Assembly: GCF_029168945.1 (NCBI RefSeq)
Contig: NC_083602.1
Coordinates: 28,941,323 to 29,005,322, forward strand
Length of the DNA: 64,000 nt
Reading direction: 5' to 3'
Source: Cannabis sativa
Taxonomy: Eukaryota > Streptophyta > Magnoliopsida > Rosales > Cannabaceae
In this document: one piece after another, positions 1 to 10,469 of the stretch
How the letters are laid out: the number at the start of each line of letters is the position of its first letter
Numbering within the stretch: the stretch's first letter is position 1
Program-made: the position numbers and the translations under genes
The notes under the pieces: model-generated
Told to the model about the DNA's origin: nothing
Databases searched by the model: none
What the model saw: the letters and a program-made list of their open reading frames with translations, nothing else

Positions 1-288
1 TCCGCTGTTAGAGCCCACATCCCGCCAGATCTTCTTGATTCTTTAAAAAGAAAGTTATTGTTCAAAAAAAAAAAAAGTTTGTTGTTAGCTAGTTCAAAAA
101 GTTATTGTTAATTGTTTGTTAAAATATAATTAGTTTTGATGATTTTTTTTTTTAAAAAAAAAAGTGGTCGGTTTTGAATGGTAGTTATGGTATTTTTTGA
201 TCCGGTGTGGTGGTGGTTGGAAAAAATGAAAACGATATATGCTCTCAACCATTTATCAATGGATTCTCGATAGGTTATCGATAAGATT

Positions 289-660
289 TAGCTTTTGGTG
301 ATGGTCATTAAGTTTAGCTATTATCGATGGGTTATCGATATGTTCTCGACATGTTCTCGATAGTTGAAGCATTGCAAAAAATTTTGTAATTTTATTTTTC
401 TTTATTCTCACTTGAATATCGATTGATTATGGGCGGGTTGTCGATAGGATGATAGTCATTAAGTTAATCTATTATCGACTGGTTGTTATATTTTCTTAAG
501 AGGTTCTCGATGGTTGAATCATTGCCAAAAAATTGTAATTTCATTTTTTATTGACTCTCGCTTGAATATCGATTGATAATTGACAGGTTGTCGATATGGT
601 GATAGTTATTAAGTTTAGCTATTATTGACTAGTTGTCGATATGTTCTTGACAAGAATTTA
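289..660. repeat. TCGATA-rich tandem repeat, ~151-bp unit
   Basis: A unit beginning TAAGTTTAGCTATTATCGA recurs at about 309, 460 and 610, giving a period near 151 bp over two full copies and a partial third. Each unit is dense in TATCGAT, TTCTCGA and TTGTCGAT words. No reading frame is convincing. The flanks (1-288 and 661-1040) are AT-rich and hold nothing I recognise. The style resembles subterminal repeats of Mutator-like or foldback elements, but no terminal inverted repeat or target duplication was located, so the class is open. Confidence 0.65.
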
Positions 661-1331
661 AGTTTATCTATTTAGCAAACTTTACCTTTGTCATACTTTT
701 ATTACCCACCATCATATAACTTGAATCATTTCACATATAAAAAAGATAATATACTTAAATAATTATAAATGTAATTGAACAAAATTAAGACTATATAAAA
801 TTAAATAATTTATTAATTGCAGAATGTAGATTGATAGATGATAACTTCAACAAAATAAATATTAGAGTTAATAGCCTAACACTAATAACAAAGAAACAAA
901 AATGAAACTCTGTAAGTTCGCTTTTATACATCCAATTAAATTTCTCAACATTCTAAGCACCATCATAAAATACAACCAGAAACACAAGCGATCTTGCAAT
1001 TCAATACAAACCACAAACAGCTAAATCAAAATAACCAATTGAGAACTTGCAGAAAAGAAATCAATAATCGTGAAAAGTAATAATCAGTCAATCATCAAGA
1101 AACAGTCGATAACATGTCGAGAAATTATCAATAACATGTGACAGGAAAGCTTGAAAACTTAACTATACACACCATCAAAAAACTATCGACAAACAATCGA
1201 GAATGCAAGATAACATGCCAAGAATAGTTTTTTTTTTCTTTTTTTGCTAAAACATATCTCAATTATGATTGGAAATACAATATCATTCGACATTTCGACA
1301 AACTATCGAGAATCTATCGAAAAGCCTTCAA

Positions 1332-1540
1332 GAAAGGTCTTCCCTAACCTTGAGACATTCGAGTGGAGAACCTTTCGATAACCTATCAAAAAGTCTTCGA
1401 GAAAGGTCTTCCCTGACCTTGGGACATTCGACTCGAGAACCTTTCAAGAACTTATCGACAATCCGTCGAGAAAGGTCTTCCCTGACCTTGAGACATTCGC
1501 GTCGAGAACCCATCGAGAACGTATCGAGAAACTACCAAGA
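1332..1540. repeat. 69-bp tandem repeat, three copies, TCGAGAA-rich
   Basis: The word GAAAGGTCTTCCCT recurs at 1332, 1401 and 1470, a strict 69-bp spacing. Because 69 is a multiple of three, one frame stays open and encodes a 23-residue repeat containing RERSSLTL. That is a by-product of the repeat rather than evidence of a gene. The surrounding 1090-1560 stretch is full of TCGAGAA and CTATCGA words, the reverse complements of those at 289-660. Confidence 0.75.
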
Positions 1541-1887
1541 AAAATACGAACACACTGAATACTCCAAAAAATGAGATCTCGTGATTTTAGCAAAAATTAT
1601 ATTGAAAACAAAATGCCACAAACAACAACCACATAGATCTACCGGAAATATACTATACTTTTACAATTATTTAACAAAATGTTTTAAAAAAAAAAGACTT
1701 ATCCATTAATCCACAATGTGAGAGAGCTAGAGGAAGGGTGGCGGTTGGATTGTTAGGCGGACGTCTTTAACGGTGGTTGGATTGCTGGGCAGACGTCCTT
1801 AGCGGCTATAGGCAGTGGAGCTAGAGAGACGGGAGGAGGGTTTTTTTTTTTTTTTGCAAAAAGGGGGAAGTGCTTGGCTGATACGGT

Positions 1888-1990
<103 letters not shown>

Positions 1991-3042
1991 TGATTTTTTT
2001 AGGTTTTGCAAAAAAAAAAAAAAAAATAGTAAGGGTTTTTTGGGTAAAATTAGAAGTTATTAGAATAGTATTGTATAAAATAATTAATGGGATATTTTAG
2101 TTGGAATTTTGATGACTTGTATAATGATACATTAGGTTTGGTGTATATTCCAAAATGGAAAAAAGGACTGCCTTTCTCTTTACTAAGTGTTTATCCACTT
2201 TATTGTAGTAGATGAATGTGCATGTGATCTTTAAAATGGTTGGGTTTATTAAGAGGAACTAATATTTTCCATGACCGATACCTATGTATTTAGTCAATTA
2301 TTTGGGCTTGATTTTGAGTATGTAAGCGACTATCTCCACTTGACTGTTGAACAATCCACATCTAGAACAAAACCGTTTGTGGCACAAATAAAGAAAGTAG
2401 GCCCCCAAAAAGATAAAATAAAGGGAATAACAAGTGGTATGCAAGACTTCATTAATAACAAAGGTTGTAACTTTTTGTTTGTTTGCATATGCTAGTTCAT
2501 CACATTTACCAAACAAGCACCAAACTTTCGTGTGTCAAACTTTCTCATTAGTCGCTTTTCCAATAAGATATCCACTAATAATGATGCTCAAATGAGCACC
2601 AAACTTTCGTGTGTTAATTTCTTCACAACAGAGCTCAATCAACCAAGTAGTCCAGCCAAAAAAGGGTGCCACTTTCACCTCTTTCACTTCAAAATTGGTG
2701 ACTGCATATAACTTGAAAGTAATGTGAAGTTGTAATTCCAAAAAGCTTTGAGGAACTACTTTATTTATCCCTAGTATAAACAGGAATTGCCCAGAAGCCC
2801 AGTAGTCAAAACAAGATAGAAGAAAGAAAGAAAGTAAACACCTTGATGAAAAAAAACAAAAAAAGGAGCAAAGGGAAAATAATTTAAGGACTCTTCAGGG
2901 TGTGATGATTCTCTTTCTCTCTCCCTCTCTAATGTATGGTGCAAACTATTAACAGCATTGCCTAACAAAAGAGTGCTGGTAAAATATTATACATCTTTCT
3001 ACGACAAAACATTCATTGCTTTTAAATTCCCAAGGAAAATGC

Positions 3043-6000
3043 TTAATCAGGAATTTGATCATAGTCCCCATTTTCTGGAGATTGATGTGCTGCAAGACCA
3101 CCTCTGCCTGCAAAGTAAACAAATAAGTCATTTCAGATTCTCTCTTACTGGTCACGTGTGTAAGTCAAGTCACAACCAAACCAATGTTTGTTTTACCAAT
3201 CGAGGTAAGTGATTTTAACAGAGTGTCTAACATACCAAAGTTTGTTCTGTTTTTTTTTTTTTTTTTGTGAAAAACGAAAAATGACCCTTTATTGGTCTGT
3301 TGTTACCTGTCAATTCATAACCAGCAGTACTTCGAGCATCCGGACCAGCTCTCCACTCTGTGGGCCTTGAAGATGTCACATGCATGCCCCGGTGAAGCAT
3401 GAAATGACTACCCCCAATTGCTTGCTGATCATCATTTCCCCTGACTGGATTTCTTCCACTAGGGTCAACAGGTGAGCGGAAGCCTACATTAGAGGGAGAC
3501 GTCACACCAACTGGTGATGGCAACTTCATAGTAGATGCATCACCTTTCACACCACCACTGACATCCTTCTTGCTATCAATCAAAAATGTACCCACAATAA
3601 CCTGTAACACATATTCAAAAACTGTAACATTGACACCCAAGATAAAAAGAAGGAACAGAAACTTGCACTTATTTTTTGGTTACTGTTACTTTTCAATATC
3701 CAAATCCTGTTCACAATGTAAACAAACACTTTTGGGGCATTGAAACAACACTCGAAAGCATATCTATATCTTTATCTTTATCTTCTTTCTCTTACAACAC
3801 ACACACACATGCAAGAAGAACATAGAATAATCTAATACTTCATGTCCCACTTGAGCCCTACATAATGTGCCTAATATCTAACTTTGTTATCATTTTGTGA
3901 TAATTACAATAATATAACCATTATCTACTCCAACTAAGGAAAAAAAATTAAAAAGGTACCTGTACGGGCCCTGCAGCCTTAAGTGGTCCTCCAACTCCGC
4001 CTCCAATGATTTGTCCATCTGTACTGGATAGACACACACTGAATCCACCACTCCTGCCTCCAAGCTCGGTACGTACATAAGACCCGGAGAAAGAAATAAT
4101 GTCAAACCGTCCCTAATTTTACAGCATGAAATTATTATGTTAACATGGTGAACATTAGCTGCAATCCTCTGCTCTTAGCTAACCAGCATTGATAACATTA
4201 TCAAATTTCTCCATTTTTTCCCAGATAGAGGAAATATTTGCCAAATTCATTCTCATTGAGACTTGTTATGCTATGATAAAAGAGGGGCATTCAAATTGAT
4301 AGCTATACTTCACTTGTACTGATCATTTTAACAAAAATATTTGTATAATTCACCTCATATGTAATGCTGCCTCCGGAAGTAGCTGGCTGGCGAAGGGATG
4401 CATTTGAAATTGTGCCGGACGCAGAGAGAATACATATTTCACGCTTGCTCTGTTGCATGAACATCATAATTTTCTGGCCCACATCCTACTAAATGCATCC
4501 AACTATCAGGTGAGCGGGTTAACAGATAAAGATAACACAATACAGGTGAGTGGGTTAACAGATAAAGATAACACAATACAAGAAAAACTCGTTTGGTACG
4601 CAATATTACATTGTATTGTATAGTATTATATTAAATTGCATTTCATGTAATATTTTTATGTAAAACTATATGTGGTTTTGACTTTTATGAAAATTTAAAT
4701 AGATAATATTTTAGTATAAATTAAAATTTAACATAGTATTATATAAAAATATAATATATAATCTAGTTCGATATAATACAACACAAGACAATACGACCTA
4801 ATACAACGTACCAAACGAGCCCGAAGAGAAACAACATCTGAACAAGCCATTTAGGTTTTTCACAAAAAATACTGTCATCTCTCTAAGGGGATTTAGTGAA
4901 AGAAGAAATAAAATAATTATTGTACTTGTCTTTAATGACTAGGCAAACCAATAAATTCTGTATATTCTCCGCAATGTCGAATTCTTAAACTAGAAATGCT
5001 AGCAGCAATGCTATTTACACCGAAGCCAATTTTGGGGTTAAAAAAACAAGTGCAGTTAAGTAACCAAAACTACAAAGTTAGTCTTCATTATCAACTAACC
5101 AAAAATCTACTACAAGTTACCAGATAAGAAATAGGCAGTCCTGGAGCAAAAAGTTCACATGAAAATGTCGAAATTTGTAACATTAAAACAAATGTCAATA
5201 ATTAAAGAACTCATGCAAAAGTTGTTAACTGAAATCAGCTTCACCTTCAGAGATAATCCACAGAAAAGTTATGTACATACAACTGTAGTTATGTACATAC
5301 AAGTGTAGATGAATAAGAACTAAATGAAATGGTTTTAATTGCACAATTACATGAAAAAGAACAAAAGCATGCCTGGTGACAAATACATATAACATATTTA
5401 TCTGAAAGGTTTCAGCGAGTTTGAAACCTGGTGTTAAAAATAAAGATGTAAAAACCATGAACATCTACATGTTCTAATCTGTTTCCTTTTCCAGAGTCTT
5501 GAAATTTGGTTTATCATTGGATCATTCAGACCCCAACACGTGATAGATATTCTTAATGATATAATAATTTAAGAATTTATAACTCTAAAAGACTGCCACT
5601 AAAGGTTACGTTTCACTATTTTGCTTAAAAAAGTTCAGCAATAAAAAAAACATGATGTATATCTTTTTTGTTTCATGTAACTGTCAAACATCTAAAATGA
5701 ACATTATAGAATCCATAATGGCTGGATGCAAGCATACCTCGCCAGCAGCTACGTTGATAACATGTGGAGTAAAACCTTGTCCTGCATTGCCTGCATCAAA
5801 GAAAAAAAAAAATAGGAGAATAAATCTGGTAAGCTGATAAAAGAACGAGGATTCAAAAATTATAAAAAAGGGGAAAAAAATCTTATATCAAATAAGTTGT
5901 GTTATCAATTAATGTTTCGACATATAAACTAGAAGTAGACGAGGTTTTGAATCTATATGTTAAGTGTAGAAGCAATTTAACAATTCACTAAAAAAATTCT

Positions 6001-7187
6001 TACTTGTATGAACTTTTTTCTATGTGAGTTATCTGACATTTTTCTCGTTTTAGAAGTTAAGTCAAACAAAAATAGCATCTTAGCCTCCAAAAAAGATAAT
6101 TATTTATAGATCTGTAAGAGTGTTACCTAAGTAAAATAAAACAACCGAGTCAATCTTTAATAGTCTAAAGAATATTCCAGACAAGTTTTTATTAGAAAAT
6201 TAATATTTCACACAGTATAGAAAAAGAAGACAGCGTTGAAAATCCATTTCAAAGCAGAAAAATGTTCCTCATATAAAACGTTTCATACAAGTAACATGGG
6301 CTGTAATTCAAACTATTTAAGTAATCATTATTTAATACCAAAACACAGTACTGAAAAATCTTAGACTGCCTACCTCAACACAACATACATTCACATGCAA
6401 AAACCTATTACATTGGAATTGGAATAGGTTTAGGGGTTGATTAGCACAGCAGTAAAAGATTGCACCAAAAACCAATACTTATATTCCAGAAATTGGGAAC
6501 ACCACCACCAAACTCTCGAGAACATAAGAAGTTCAACAAGGGAAAACAAAAGTTGAAAATTCTCAAATACCCACCTAAATGAACAAAGAAAATCCACACA
6601 ATGTTGCGAGAAAAAAAGGCCAAATACCGAAGGGGGCGAAGACAATGCACCAAAAAAAGAAACAAACTCCATGCAATTAAGGATACAACAAAAAAAAAAA
6701 AAACAAACAAACACAGTATCGAAATACTCAATTTCGAACCATAAATCAGCCAAATTTTGCGAAAATAGAGAAACCCACCAAGAGCACCGAACTGGGATTT
6801 CTTAGACGAGGCGGAATAGGAAGGCGAGGAAGCGGCGGCTTGGTCCTTCCTCTCCTTGGAAGACGAGTGAGACGACGTCGTAGCGGCCTTCTTGGCAGCC
6901 AAGGCTTGTTCGGGAGTGCCATACTTCCTGGGTCGGCCTCTCTTCCGCTTGGCCGGCTCCAGCGGCGACGTCACAGCGGAGGGGACGGAGTGAGACGGGT
7001 AGACCATGTGGGTCCCATCGCCGCCGCCCGAGTGGGTATTGGGCAAAAGGCCGTTGGTCGGAGATGCGGCGGCCGCAGGGCCGGCGCCGGAGCTGGGGCT
7101 CTGTTGTTGTTGTTGTTGCTGCTGTTGGTGTTGGTGGTGGTGGTGGAGGTGCTGGAAGTAGCTGAGTTGGTTTTCATTGGGTTCCAT
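3043..7187 (-). CDS. AHL14: AT-hook motif nuclear-localized protein, AHL14-like (six exons)
   Basis: Nuclear DNA-binding protein of the plant AHL family. These bind AT-rich DNA through an AT-hook and form complexes through a PPC (DUF296) domain. I reconstruct exons at 7187-6779, 5790-5738, 4485-4354, 4112-3960, 3601-3307 and 3107-3043, all with GT..AG introns. They sum to 1107 nt (368 aa) with consistent phases. Visible in order: His/Gln-rich N-terminus with nine consecutive Gln (about residues 21-29); AT-hook KRKRGRPRKYG (about 80-90); Ser/Lys-rich linker; PPC domain from about 140 to 262 with GQGFTPHVINVAAGE, SASGTISNASLRQP, GSYVRTELGGRSGGFSV and GGGVGGPLKAAGPVQ; C-terminus ending NGDYDQIPD. 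The MEPNE start, single hook and this ending match my memory of Arabidopsis AHL14. An in-frame ATG lies 48 nt upstream at 7235; MEPNE is preferred because it matches the family. No stop or frameshift was seen, so it is probably functional. Orthology is inferred. Confidence 0.93.
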
Positions 7188-7189
7188 TC

Positions 7190-7312
7190 CTTTAGAGAGA
7201 GAAACAAATGGTAGAGAGAGTGTGTGGAATGCCAATTTTTTTTTTATTTTTTTAATGAAAATTCTTTTTTTTCTTTTTTCTTTTTTTACTCTCGTACATA
7301 TCTATATATAAT
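7190..7312 (-). promoter_or_regulatory. Probable AHL core promoter and pyrimidine-rich 5' leader
   Basis: Reading the minus strand toward the AHL start, a TATATATAG box lies at about 7302-7310, roughly 115 nt before the ATG. It is followed by poly-A and poly-purine tracts and then a CT-rich stretch (about 7190-7225). TATA plus pyrimidine patch is a common plant promoter layout. Placement of the transcription start is inferred. Beyond it, 7313-8068 is AT-rich intergenic DNA with nothing else recognised. Confidence 0.5.
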
Positions 7313-8068
7313 TCGTCTTAAACTCATCTCGGCCGTTAGATCAGATTTTAGGTATAACCTTTTTCATTTCTTTCATTTTATTTATTTTGACTTTCTGAAC
7401 AGCTCTTCCGATTTTCCTATATATAATTGTATTGAAAAGCCCTAGCATTATTAATTTTTTTTTTCTTTAGTAATGTATATTGCTCGCTACTTTAATTCAT
7501 ATTTAATTATTTTAATAATATTTTATAATTTAAGTTTGATAAATATAAATTAATTTTGTAAAATAATATTATTTTTAATTAAAATATTATTAAAAAATGT
7601 TTTTAAAAAAATAGAAAGTTTCCTCTATGTAGAGAGCTCCTATGAGAATTGTTAAATGGTATTTTCTGTACTTATCAGTTATCACTCTCCATATTATTAT
7701 ATTATTATAGGTGTAATTAAATAGCAATACTCGAGTTCTTATCTATTTTTTATCATAGAGAGTTATTTTTGTATGATTAGAAGAACTCATTTTTCTATTT
7801 CCTATTTTAATTAAAGAGTATGTTTAAAAAACATAATTAAAGATACTCTTATATATATATATATATTAAAAAAAAAAATAAAAGAAAGAGTAACGTAGCC
7901 ATTTCTAATTTTCTACATTATTATTTTTAATGTACTCAAACTTTGTGCTAATTTTGGGGATCATCATCTTTTTAATAAATTTATACATAAATAAATAAAA
8001 GCTTTGTATATAAAAACACAACTTTTGTCAAAAAAAAAAAAAAAATACTCAAATAATATATAAAGAAG

Positions 8069-8783
8069 TAGGGTTGTTCAAAAAAATTAACAAACCGTTC
8101 AACCCGAATAAATCGTTCAAATCAAACTGAATAAACTGATAAAACATACAATTCGGATAACTTTACAAAAAATTCAAATCGTCCAATAAATATATTAGGC
8201 GGATTGAATATTATTCTACCCCAAATAACCCAAATAAACTGATTTATATATTTTTTTACTAAAATTATTTATAACCTAATATATAAATTACGTTTAATAG
8301 TTAAACTATTTTACATTTAAAGTTTGTATTTTATAGTGTTTATCTTGAAATTTAGAATTTATAGTGATTGTATTTGAATATTGAAGTTGAAATTTAGAAT
8401 TTACAACTGAGTATATTTTTTTTTATTCTATTTTTTTGAAAAATTTTGTTTAATACTTTAATATTTATTCAATTCATATTTATTTTTTAACATTAACTTA
8501 AACTATAACTATTTTAATTTTGAAAGACATATACTATACATTTATTTTTTTTTTCAAATCAAGTGTTTGAACACCAAAAACTAACAACAATGAAAAAAAA
8601 ATAAAAAATAAAGATCAATTTAAACGGGTTAACCGGACCAAACCGATAAAAATTATTGGGCGAGTTACATTTTTTTTATTTTTTTATTAGACAGGTTACA
8701 ATTAGATATTTGCAACCTGATATTTATATTGGGTTGGTAAAAATACACTATAACCCGATAAAATTGACCGATATACACCCCTA
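8069..8783. mobile_element. Non-autonomous hAT-type element (MITE-like), 715 bp
   Basis: The left end reads TAGGGTTGTTCA and the right end, reverse-complemented, reads TAGGGGTGTATA, matching the TAGGG-type ends of plant hAT elements. The flanks carry an 8-bp duplication with one mismatch: TAAAGAAG (8061-8068) and CAAAGAAG (8784-8791). The inside is AT-rich and contains AACCCGAATAA / GGGTTAACCGG words typical of hAT subterminal regions. It has no open frame, so any movement would need a transposase supplied elsewhere. Confidence 0.75.
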
Positions 8784-8938
8784 CAAAGAAGCATAGCCGC
8801 CAATTTAGAATGAAAATTTGGAAAATTTTATATCTTTTAAGCTAACTAGGATTTTTTTCCCAAAAGCTTTTGCATGGATGCCCATTAATTTTTTACGTTG
8901 TTAAAAATTCTTTCCAATTGAGATTGTTATATTTAGGA

Positions 8939-9136
8939 ATTTCTGTCCCATTTTGTTTAAATTTATTAATGGGTGCTTAATGTAATGATTATCCATGTAC
9001 TAAATCATGCCGACCAAATTTTAATATCTACTAAATTGTGTCTCTAAATTTTAATATGTACAAAATCATGCCCCAAAACTTTTGTCCATGTCAGGTGCCC
9101 GTTAATAAATTTAAACAAAATTAGACGGAAGTTCTT
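8939..9136. repeat. Inverted repeat of ~40 bp arms
   Basis: The left arm (about 8939-8985) contains TTTGTTTAAATTTATTAATG followed by GGTGC. The right arm (about 9091-9136) contains its near-exact reverse complement preceded by GTGCCC. The arms enclose about 110 bp. This is probably a small foldback MITE; no clear target duplication was found. The rest of 8792-9560 is AT-rich intergenic sequence. Confidence 0.6.
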
Positions 9137-9561
9137 GAATCTAACAGTATTAATAGTTTAGGAAAAAAAATTTAACAGCTTGAAAAATGCAGGATCATAA
9201 TTTGGTACATGTCAAAATTTTAGGGGGAAATCCTCATTTGACAGTTTTTGGAAAAGCTAAAAGTTATTTTTTTAAAAGTTGTAATAAAAAGGTATTTGGT
9301 AAGTAGTTAAAAAATAGTTTATTGGAGAATTTATGGAGAAGCTAAAGCTAGTACAACCCAACTTTTAGAAAAAAGTTGTTTTGATTAGGGAAATTTAATT
9401 TATTATGAATTTATTGGGCCAAAATTTTAACCCTAAACCTAAGTGTAACAAAATTTGTAGAATATGTTAATTTTTCATTAAACCCAAAACTACCCCTCCC
9501 AATTCTCAACACCCGCCTCTCTCTTCCTCTCTTGTCTTTATCGCTCTCGAACAGACCCAGG

Positions 9562-9712
9562 ACCCCACGACAACCCACCACCGCAGCCACGACCCACGCC
9601 ACCCACCACTGCGGCCACAACCCACGACCCACAACAACCCACCACGACTTCTCCGACCCATGACAACCCACCACTGCAGCCACGACCCATGCATGACAAC
9701 CCACCATGACAA
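9562..9712. repeat. Degenerate CCCACCAC/CCACGACC tandem repeat
   Basis: An island of GC-rich, imperfect repeats built from ACAACCCACCAC and CCACGACCCA words in an AT-rich setting. It gives Trp/Val-rich open frames on the minus strand that are repeat artefacts. It ends at CTCAAAG followed by GTAAG (about 9721), which could be a splice donor, but no partner exon is recognisable. Confidence 0.55.
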
Positions 9713-9795
9713 TCTCAAAGGTAAGATTTTATTCCCTCCCTTTTTCATTTATATTCATTGTATTTTTGCATGATTTAGGGTTAAAATGTATAAGA

Positions 9796-10312
9796 TGTTA
9801 GAACTTATTTTACCAGGATCTAAATTTACTAACATGTATGTTTGATTATAAATTATAATCTACCATCCTAAATATGAATTTCTTAAAATAATGAAATAAA
9901 CACATATACAATTATAGAAAATCTTACATTCGTGGCAGCAAAATATAATGTCTCCTTCTATTCAAATCTCTAACCCTTGATCCTTTCTATCGTAGAGTAT
10001 GATCAAGATCTGAACCTCGATCTTCTTCAGTTGGCATATTTCTACACAATCTTTCACACTATCTTGAGTACTGACTTGAATTGTGTGGGCAACTCCTCAA
10101 TTCACTATAGAGTTCGAAAATAATAGAGGAAGAAGAAGAGGAAGATTTCAAAAATAGAATGGAGGCTCTCTCTTTATTTTCTAATTGTTTGATAAAGTAG
10201 TCTGATAATCAATTGAAAATAAAAGCCATCTTATTCTATTTATAGGATAGCTTCTAGGGTTAGGTTTAGAATTAAAATAGAATTGAAAGAGATAAAATAA
10301 TGGTTTTAATTT
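9796..10312 (-). mobile_element. Copia-family LTR fragment (E1/E2 family)
   Basis: It begins TGTTAGAACTTATTTTACCAGG, like the LTRs at 24701 and 54826, and follows them through the conserved CACAATCTTTCACACTATC, TGTGTGGGCA and TTCGAAA blocks to about 10312. There homology fades. The remaining ~1.5 kb of LTR is missing. 10313-10469 is unassigned. The orientation is minus, judged by the full elements. Confidence 0.8.
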
Positions 10313-10469
10313 AACCTTGTTGGTCGAACCCTACTGGGTCCTACAAGGTTTCAATTTTGTCATTGTTATCTCAATTTTTGCCCACCTATCGTGGCATGTC
10401 TACGTGGCAGATATCAACATCACATGGCAGTATAGCTCACCAACAAGAAGGTCAAGTCATCTACCCAAC

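Noticed and set aside
1269..1574. 101-residue frame with a 23-residue repeat
   Set aside because: The frame is open only because the 69-bp tandem unit is a multiple of three. It has no family resemblance or gene context.
6441..7235. 264-residue frame covering AHL exon 1 and beyond
   Set aside because: After residue ~150 it reads through the intron into low-complexity sequence. The splice donor at 6778 and the downstream PPC exons give a far better protein.
9411..9748. Trp/Val/Gly-rich frames on the minus strand
   Set aside because: Translation of a degenerate CCCACCAC tandem repeat with no domain.
10316..10447. 9-bp inverted ends CTTGTTGGT / ACCAACAAG around 132 bp
   Set aside because: No target duplication at the edges and no second copy in the window; may be chance.
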